45,751 nt of DNA from an uncultured bacterium (GTDB taxonomy: Bacteria > Bacillota > Clostridia > Lachnospirales > Lachnospiraceae). The DNA lies in contig CAMWUN010000027.1 in NCBI GenBank assembly GCA_947177425.1, positions 1 to 45,751 on the forward strand, written 5' to 3'. The notes below the pieces were generated by a model. It did not search any database. It was not told the DNA's origin and saw only the letters and a list, made by a program, of their open reading frames with translations. The position numbers were made by a program, and so were the translations under genes. Each line of letters opens with the position of its first letter. The stretch's first letter is position 1. Of the stretch, positions 41,197-45,751 are shown piece after piece.

Positions 41197-41868
41197 TTAA
41201 CCAAAAATCCTGCAGGCAGCATATTTGGAAAAAGCTGTGCTCTGTCTGCCCCTTAGCTGGACAATATCCCGGATAACCGAGGGCAGAAATTCATCCCATT
41301 TTACCTCAAGGATAACCGGCGCATATCCTGTGGGAATGGTAATACAGTCTGCGTCCAGGAATTCTGTCCCAAAAAGTCCCGTCCGTATATTATAATCCAG
41401 CGTTACCCGCACATTGCCGGGGGCATAAACAAATGCCTCTCTTGTATAGTCCACAATGGTTTTGGGGTTCAGCCCCTGTGACTGCATTTTAAAGCATAAC
41501 TCCTGCAGCAAAGGCTTATCCTCTGCCTGAATCCAATTGGATTTGCGGCTGATAACCGCCTGTACTTCCTCTAAAGACAGACGCACCTGCTCTTTCTGGC
41601 AAAGGCCGTTTATTTTACTTTTCTTTTCCAGCAGAATAAACGATGTATTGCTATTGTAATAGCGGAGCCGGAATTTTTCCCGTAAATTGATGCCGTTTAT
41701 TTTTTCCAGCAGAGCTTTGTCCTGCAAATTGTCAAAGTACAGACTGCGTACCTCATACTTACCATCTATGGCATGTGCATCCAGCTCCATAGCAGCGCAA
41801 AGCCGCGGCCGGAGAATGGATATATCGCTTTCATTGATTTCATGTTTCCATTCATGCCGGAATTTCAT
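41197..41868 (-). CDS. VTC-domain polyphosphate polymerase-like protein
   Basis: ATG 41868 follows AAAGGAG by 8 bp; a longer in-frame start is rejected. In 223 residues the VTC/CYTH tunnel fold is recognisable: FRHEWKHEIN, YEVRSLYFDN, LREKFRLRYYN, ILLEKKSKINGLCQKEQVRL, NVRVTLDYNIRTG and VILEVKWDEFLP. These basic and acidic strands line the tunnel where yeast Vtc4 makes polyphosphate from ATP. There is no SPX domain or membrane helix of its own, so DUF4956 may anchor it. It is the first gene of the operon with DUF4956 and cotH. Polymerase activity is inferred from the fold only. Confidence 0.87.
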   Translation of the reverse strand: MKFRHEWKHEINESDISILRPRLCAAMELDAHAIDGKYEVRSLYFDNLQDKALLEKINGINLREKFRLRYYNSNTSFILLEKKSKINGLCQKEQVRLSLEEVQAVISRKSNWIQAEDKPLLQELCFKMQSQGLNPKTIVDYTREAFVYAPGNVRVTLDYNIRTGLFGTEFLDADCITIPTGYAPVILEVKWDEFLPSVIRDIVQLRGRQSTAFSKYAACRIFG

Positions 41869-41900
41869 GGCGCCCACTCCTTTCTTCCTTATCTGCATGT

Positions 41901-41906
41901 ATTATA
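41901..41906 (-). promoter_or_regulatory. Possible -10 box of the VTC operon
   Basis: TATAAT at 41901-41906 on the minus strand lies 33 bp before the VTC start. At 17 bp spacing the -35 sequence (AGTTTC) is poor, so activation by a regulator would be needed if this is the promoter. Confidence 0.35.
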
Positions 41907-41956
41907 ACCGGACAACCTTAGCTGAAACTTAAAAAATCACCGCTTGGCAGCGAACA

Positions 41957-41977
41957 ACAAACGCTGTCACGCTTCGC
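41957..41977. repeat. R4 repeat copy b
   Basis: ACAAACGCTGTCACGCTTCG plus C matches 27921-27941 at 20 of 21 positions. It lies between the VTC operon and the sensor-kinase terminator, with GCAGCG/CGCTG potential pairing. Confidence 0.5.
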
Positions 41978-42046
41978 AAAGCAGCTTATTATAATATGAG
42001 TATGCTGCGCATTCTCCCTCAATGGTTTACGCTTTCGCAATTTCAA

Positions 42047-42093
42047 TAAAAAAGACTGCCATCACAGAAATGTAAACTGTGAAACAGCAGTCT
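42047..42093 (-). terminator. Intrinsic terminator of the flhB-like/yraN/pgeF/two-component operon
   Basis: AGACTGC (42053-42059) pairs with GCAGTCT (42087-42093), and inside it TCACAG (42062-42067) pairs with CTGTGA (42077-42082). The minus strand then has TTTTTT. It lies 15 bp after the histidine-kinase stop and separates this operon from the VTC genes. Confidence 0.75.
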
Positions 42094-42108
42094 ATAAAAA
42101 TATTCTGT

Positions 42109-43350
42109 TTAAAAAGTAACCGTAAACAAAACCATATCCGTCCCTTCATACCTGGCAGTAATACTGCCCTTATTTGCCTGGGCAATACTATGTGCCAGAG
42201 ACAGGCCAATTCCATAGCCCCCCGATTTCTGTGTGCGGGCCGCATCTCCCCGGTAAAAACGGTCAAACAATTTACCGGGCGGCGCATCCGGCAGGCTTTC
42301 ACAGTTATTTTTCATTTGCAGCAGGATGTCCTTTTCCTTTCTTTTCAGACTGACGTACACCATGCCGCCTTCCTTTGTGTACTTTGCGGCATTATCAAAA
42401 AGTATGGAAATAAGCTGCCTTATCTGCTCTTTGTCCGCTCTTATCACAATACCGGACTGGATTTCCAATTGAAGCCTTATCCCTTTTTGTTCCAGCAATT
42501 CGGCAAACGACTGTGCCATTTCGCCAAGCAGTTCATCCAGCAAAAACTCCACAGCCTCCGCCTGTGCCGCAGCCTCATCCATTCTCGCAAGAAGTAACAG
42601 GCTGTTCATCAGCCCATTCAGCCTTACAGTCTGTGTACGGATATTTTGCGTCCACTTGTTTTCACCGTTATAAAGCTCCATGGCCTCCGTGTTTGCAAGA
42701 ATTATGGCAAGAGGCGTCTTTATCTCATGTCCCGCATTTGTGACAAACTGTTTTTGCTTTTCAAAATTCATGGCAATAGGCCGGATTGCCCTTTTTGACA
42801 AAAAGATAACCAGCGCCAGCATAAACAGCCAGCAGACAAGGCCGATTCCCACAGAAAGAAACAGGACTCTCACATAGGATAGAATCTCCTCAGAAGTGTC
42901 GAGGAACACAATCACCATACCTTTTCCTGTCCGGGCGCTTTTTATCTGGTATCTGTATTTTCCCGCTTTTCCTGCCCTCTGCCCGCTGTGATATGCTTCC
43001 AAAGCAAGTTCCTTTGCCTTTTCCTCGTCCACGGAAGGCACACGGCTTACATCGGTATGCACGGCCTGGCCCCTTTCATTAAACCACACCATAAAAAAAT
43101 TGGAGGATAAAAATTTATCCCTTTCATCCTTTGGCCTGACCCGGAAGTCATGAGGCGGCGCAGAATCAGGGGGCGCAGGAATATGCCCCATCTCCCCTTC
43201 TGTCTCCGCCAGCATGGAAAGAGTTTTGTCCACTTCTTTTCCTACAATTGCAATATTTACCACATTGATTGTGCCAAGAAGAAAAAGCAACAGTACAGTA
43301 ACAGCGGCCATTGCTGTAACAACAAACTTTTTCTGGAGCATCCTTATCAT
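42109..43350 (-). CDS. Sensor histidine kinase (HisKA/HATPase)
   Basis: The 413-residue kinase has helices at about 10-35 and 162-185. They flank a 125-residue external domain containing a His/Pro/Asp-rich stretch (GHIPAPPDSAPPHDF) that could bind metal. No clear HAMP domain follows. His208 (TNAGHEIKTPL) is the phosphorylated residue; the N-box is LISILFDNAAKYT and the G-box GGYGIGLSLAHSIA. Its ATG overlaps the response-regulator stop by 4 bp. Stimulus and target genes are not evident. Confidence 0.93.
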   Translation of the reverse strand: MIRMLQKKFVVTAMAAVTVLLLFLLGTINVVNIAIVGKEVDKTLSMLAETEGEMGHIPAPPDSAPPHDFRVRPKDERDKFLSSNFFMVWFNERGQAVHTDVSRVPSVDEEKAKELALEAYHSGQRAGKAGKYRYQIKSARTGKGMVIVFLDTSEEILSYVRVLFLSVGIGLVCWLFMLALVIFLSKRAIRPIAMNFEKQKQFVTNAGHEIKTPLAIILANTEAMELYNGENKWTQNIRTQTVRLNGLMNSLLLLARMDEAAAQAEAVEFLLDELLGEMAQSFAELLEQKGIRLQLEIQSGIVIRADKEQIRQLISILFDNAAKYTKEGGMVYVSLKRKEKDILLQMKNNCESLPDAPPGKLFDRFYRGDAARTQKSGGYGIGLSLAHSIAQANKGSITARYEGTDMVLFTVTF

Positions 43351-44021
43351 TTTTCCGCCTCCAGTTTATAGCCGATATTCCGCTTCGCCTGTATTGTAAC
43401 ATTCCCATCCAGCTTAGCCAGTTTCTTGCGCAGACAGGAAATATATACCCAGACCGTACCAAGTTCCACCTCTGTTTCATATCCCCACACCTTCGTAAGC
43501 AAGTCTTCGCTGGAAAGAAAGTTTCCTCTGTTCAGCATTAAAAGTTCCATCAGTTTATATTCCTGCTTTGGAAGCAGAAAAGACCGCCCGTTTCCGCTTA
43601 ATTCATAACTTTGCCTGTTAAGGGAAATTCCTCCGGCTTTCAGAATGTCGGGCGTAAAATTTTCTTTCCGCCGCAGCATGGCGCGGACACGGGCCAGCAG
43701 TTCCCCCATGGCAAAAGGCTTAGGCAGGTAATCGTCGGCCCCCAGATCCAGTCCCTGTATTCTGTCTTCCACTTCTGTCTTCGCCGTCAGCAAAAGGATT
43801 GGCGTGTTATTTCCGCTTTTGCGCAATCTCCTTAACACCTCAAGCCCGTCCAGCCGGGGCATCATGATATCCAGGATGATACCGTCATACTGCTCCCCTT
43901 CCGCGTACGCCAGGGCATCCACGCCGTTGTATACAGCATCTACTGTGTACTTGTGATAGGTCAGTATATCGACCACCGCATCAGACATACCGGTTTCATC
44001 CTCGGCATACAATAACTTCAC
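43347..44021 (-). CDS. OmpR/PhoB-family response regulator
   Basis: GTG 44021, 7 bp after GGAGG, is preferred; the longer open frame would run back through the end of pgeF. In 224 residues the receiver has Glu8/Asp9 (AEDE), phosphoacceptor Asp51 (ILDIMMPRLDG), Thr79 (LLLTAK) and Lys101 (LPKPFA). The C-terminal winged helix contains LPKQEYKLMELLMLNRGNFL, TVWVYISCLRKKL and NIGYKLE. It lies 4 bp after pgeF and is coupled to the kinase. Confidence 0.94.
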   Translation of the reverse strand: MKLLYAEDETGMSDAVVDILTYHKYTVDAVYNGVDALAYAEGEQYDGIILDIMMPRLDGLEVLRRLRKSGNNTPILLLTAKTEVEDRIQGLDLGADDYLPKPFAMGELLARVRAMLRRKENFTPDILKAGGISLNRQSYELSGNGRSFLLPKQEYKLMELLMLNRGNFLSSEDLLTKVWGYETEVELGTVWVYISCLRKKLAKLDGNVTIQAKRNIGYKLEAEK

Positions 44022-44025
44022 ACAT

Positions 44026-44874
44026 TCACCTCCGTAATTCCAGAAAGGCCGCCAGATTCCCCCTTTGGCCATTGCTGGCTCTATGTGAAAACAAAACACT
44101 GCTGTTACAGCAAGTGCACAAATCCGTCATAGCCAGCCGCTCCGGCTTTATCCCTGCCTGCAGGAGAATCCTGCGGTTTGCCTCCCACAGGTCAAGCTGG
44201 TATTTTCCTTCCTCTTTTCCGTCCTTCAAAAGCGCTTCCCACTCTCTGGGAAAGCCTTCCTTTACCTTCCGGGCAACATCCTCCCCTACTTCATAACAGT
44301 CCTGACAGATACAGGGGCCGATAGCCGCCGCCATGTCCTCCGGCCTGCTGCCAAAAGAAGCGCCCATGGCTTCCACCATGACTTTCCCCATTCTGCTGAC
44401 CGTTCCCCTCCATCCTGAATGGGCAAGCCCTATGGCCCGATTCTTTTCGTCAACAAAATAAAGCGGCACGCAGTCTGCAAAAGAGGTACAGAGCACAATC
44501 CCCGGCACATTGGTAATCAGCCCGTCTATGTCCTCATAATCTGCCGGGTAAACCACCCCTTTTCCGCAGTCCTTATCTGTTACCAGACGAACATTGATGG
44601 TATGGGTCTGCCGGGAACAGACAATTTTATCCGGCGTAGTCTCAAAGATTTCCGCTATCCTCCTGAAATTTTCATCCACCGCCTCTTTCCTGTCCCCACG
44701 CTGGTAACTGAAATTCATGGTGGCATAAATCCCCTCACTGACGCCGCCGATTCTGGTGGTAAACAGATGACGGATACTTTTTACCTCATCCAAAAGCGGG
44801 AAAGTCAGATACTCTGCCTCTTTATATTTTCGCACCTTCATAGGCGCATTGCTTTCTTTACGGGTTAACTCCAT
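44026..44874 (-). CDS. pgeF: Laccase-domain peptidoglycan editing factor PgeF (YfiH/DUF152)
   Basis: The start is ATG 44874 behind AGGAGGG; 58 extra in-frame codons would extend into yraN and are rejected. The 282 residues show CSRQTHTINVRLV, VLCTSFADCVPLYFVD, GLAHSGWRGTVSRMG, AAIGPCICQDCYEVG and the C-terminal CTCCNSSVLFSHR. His and Cys residues in these blocks form the metal site of the family. E. coli YfiH hydrolyses wrongly built UDP-MurNAc-L-Ser (or Gly) intermediates, and related enzymes act on purine nucleosides. It lies between yraN and the two-component genes, 4 bp before the latter. Confidence 0.9.
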   Translation of the reverse strand: MELTRKESNAPMKVRKYKEAEYLTFPLLDEVKSIRHLFTTRIGGVSEGIYATMNFSYQRGDRKEAVDENFRRIAEIFETTPDKIVCSRQTHTINVRLVTDKDCGKGVVYPADYEDIDGLITNVPGIVLCTSFADCVPLYFVDEKNRAIGLAHSGWRGTVSRMGKVMVEAMGASFGSRPEDMAAAIGPCICQDCYEVGEDVARKVKEGFPREWEALLKDGKEEGKYQLDLWEANRRILLQAGIKPERLAMTDLCTCCNSSVLFSHRASNGQRGNLAAFLELRR

Positions 44875-44941
44875 TTTCCCTCCTATTCTGTTCCAATGCC
44901 GCTTCTGTCCTTCCGGCACTAATATAAGCGGCCGGATACTT

Positions 44942-45316
44942 TTACCACCCATATCCACGCCCTTTGCTGATATAGGGGAATGCATTCCGGTACCAGACAA
45001 TGCCCTCTTTGCATATGGCAACCACGTCATACCGCACCTGTCTTGCACGCTCCTTTGGGTGGGTCAGCCTGTAATAATCTGAAACCATGCATATCCTGGC
45101 CTGTTTCTTTATGTCCACCGCCTCCTCCGGCATCCCGCTTTTCGCATTTTTCCTGTATTTTACCTCTGCAAAAACCAGACATTCCTCATGGATCCCTATT
45201 AAATCCACCTCACCCTGCCTGCACCTGAAATTCCTCTCAAGCAGAACAAACCCCCGCGTAATCAGATATGCGGCGGCATGTTCTTCATATTTCATCCCTG
45301 TTTCCCTTTTATTCAA
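44942..45316 (-). CDS. yraN: YraN/UPF0102 nuclease-fold protein
   Basis: The 124-residue protein starts at TTG 45316, directly after the upstream TGA and 6 bp after GGAGG. The resulting MNKRETGMKYEEHAAAYL is the usual family N-terminus, which favours it over ATG 45295. RQGEVDLIGIHEECLVFAEV then KYR carries the E-x-D...E-x-K pattern of the PD-(D/E)XK endonuclease fold. The cellular role is not established; links to DNA uptake or repair are proposed for relatives. Confidence 0.9.
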   Translation of the reverse strand: MNKRETGMKYEEHAAAYLITRGFVLLERNFRCRQGEVDLIGIHEECLVFAEVKYRKNAKSGMPEEAVDIKKQARICMVSDYYRLTHPKERARQVRYDVVAICKEGIVWYRNAFPYISKGRGYGW

Positions 45317-45619
45317 TCAGTCCCTCCCCGACTTGTCGAGTTTCGCTTTAATTTTGTCCATGGCATCCACGAAGACCAGAATCTCCGCCACCACTTCATA
45401 AAGTTCCGGCGGAATCATATCCCCGATATCCAGCCGGGATAAGGTATCAGCCAGCTTATCGTCCTGATGTACTGGCACATCCGCTTCCTTTGCCCTCTCT
45501 ATAATACGCTCCGCCAGCGCGCCCCTGCCGCTTGCAATGACTCTGGGAGCCTCGTCGTCAGGGTCATAGGACAGGGCAATCGCCTGTTTGGGTTTGCTTT
45601 TATCTTCCGCCATATCCAT
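45317..45619 (-). CDS. Stand-alone FlhB/EscU C-terminal domain-like protein (YlqH-like)
   Basis: The 100-residue protein matches the cytosolic part of the flagellar/type III export switch FlhB: IALSYDPDDEAPRVIASGRG, ALAERIIERAKEADVPVHQD, and IPPELYEVVAEILVFVDAMD. It lacks membrane helices. The self-cleaving NPTH of FlhB is replaced by YDPDDEAP. The Bacillus homologue YlqH has no clear role. ATG 45619 is used, though ATG 45613 is almost as good. It is the first gene of the operon in this window. Confidence 0.88.
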   Translation of the reverse strand: MDMAEDKSKPKQAIALSYDPDDEAPRVIASGRGALAERIIERAKEADVPVHQDDKLADTLSRLDIGDMIPPELYEVVAEILVFVDAMDKIKAKLDKSGRD

Positions 45620-45643
45620 CCCCGCCTTTCATACTTACAATCC

Positions 45644-45750
45644 GGAGAATGCCCGTACTTAGGGCATTCTCCTGTGTGAGAAAGGTTTGCTCTGCAAACC
45701 GTAGAAGTTCTTGGCGTCCCGTCCTATGGCGGGACGTCTTTAGAACTTCT
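45644..45750. repeat. Triple-hairpin intergenic element at the right edge
   Basis: Three stems follow one another: GGAGAATGCCC (45644-45654) with GGGCATTCTCC (45662-45672), loop 7; GGTTTGC (45684-45690) with GCAAACC (45694-45700); and AGAAGTTCT-CGTCCCG with CGGGACG-AGAACTTCT (about 45703-45750). There is no T tract and no ORF. It resembles the palindromic elements elsewhere in the window. Confidence 0.55.
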
Positions 45751-45751
45751 T

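Noticed and set aside
1-45751. CRISPR arrays, tRNA/rRNA genes, intact insertion sequences, prophage
   Set aside because: No regularly spaced direct repeats, no cloverleaf or rRNA sequence, and no transposase, integrase or phage structural gene was recognised.

Overview
The window looks like the chromosome of an anaerobic Firmicute of the family Lachnospiraceae (Blautia/Eisenbergiella-like; genus not resolved by reading alone). The grounds are the gene order rimP-nusA-rnpM-rplGA-infB-rbfA-nrnA-truB-ribF, strong AGGAGG ribosome binding sites, moderate GC, YesMN-type two-component systems, cytosolic glycosidases fed by a GPH symporter, an EFR1-type ferredoxin, and a CotH/DUF4956/VTC gene trio. 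No tRNA, rRNA, CRISPR array or intact insertion sequence was seen.

Layout. (1) 148-2372: a self-regulated TetR operon carrying a membrane heme/flavin protein and a flavodoxin-ferredoxin, which together look like a transmembrane electron-transfer module. (2) 2376-10120: a divergent carbohydrate locus. GPH symporter, GH5 and GH43 lie on the minus strand; AraC regulator and GH95 alpha-L-fucosidase lie on the plus strand. No glycosidase has a signal peptide, so oligosaccharides are probably imported and then cut inside the cell. (3) 10244-17094: an AfuA-type binding-protein ABC importer (lipoprotein, ATPase, fused double permease) facing a YesMN histidine kinase/response regulator pair. (4) 17369-21939: an EpsN-like aminotransferase with an unusual leader, a LysR regulator, and an AraC-EamA-DUF2000 set. 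(5) 22187-28160: an accessory and decaying stretch with a chemoreceptor, remnants of an alpha/beta hydrolase and a HicB-like antitoxin, an FtsX-type permease without its ATPase, and an acetyltransferase. (6) 28400-29515: a secreted SH3/NlpC-P60 cell-wall hydrolase with a perfect consensus promoter. (7) 29711-38631: the large translation/transcription operon with a terminator in its leader, the layout of NusA-dependent autoregulation. (8) 38717-41868: the VTC/DUF4956/CotH operon, the most interesting poorly characterised system here. (9) 42109-45619: an operon of an FlhB C-terminal-like protein, YraN, PgeF and an OmpR-type two-component system.

Between genes, at least four families of short dispersed repeats recur (called R1-R4 below). 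R1 sits directly upstream of intrinsic terminators behind three unrelated genes. R2 makes a 123-bp element with inverted ends at 17206-17328.

Functions rest on motifs recognised by eye. No database search, alignment or folding program was run.
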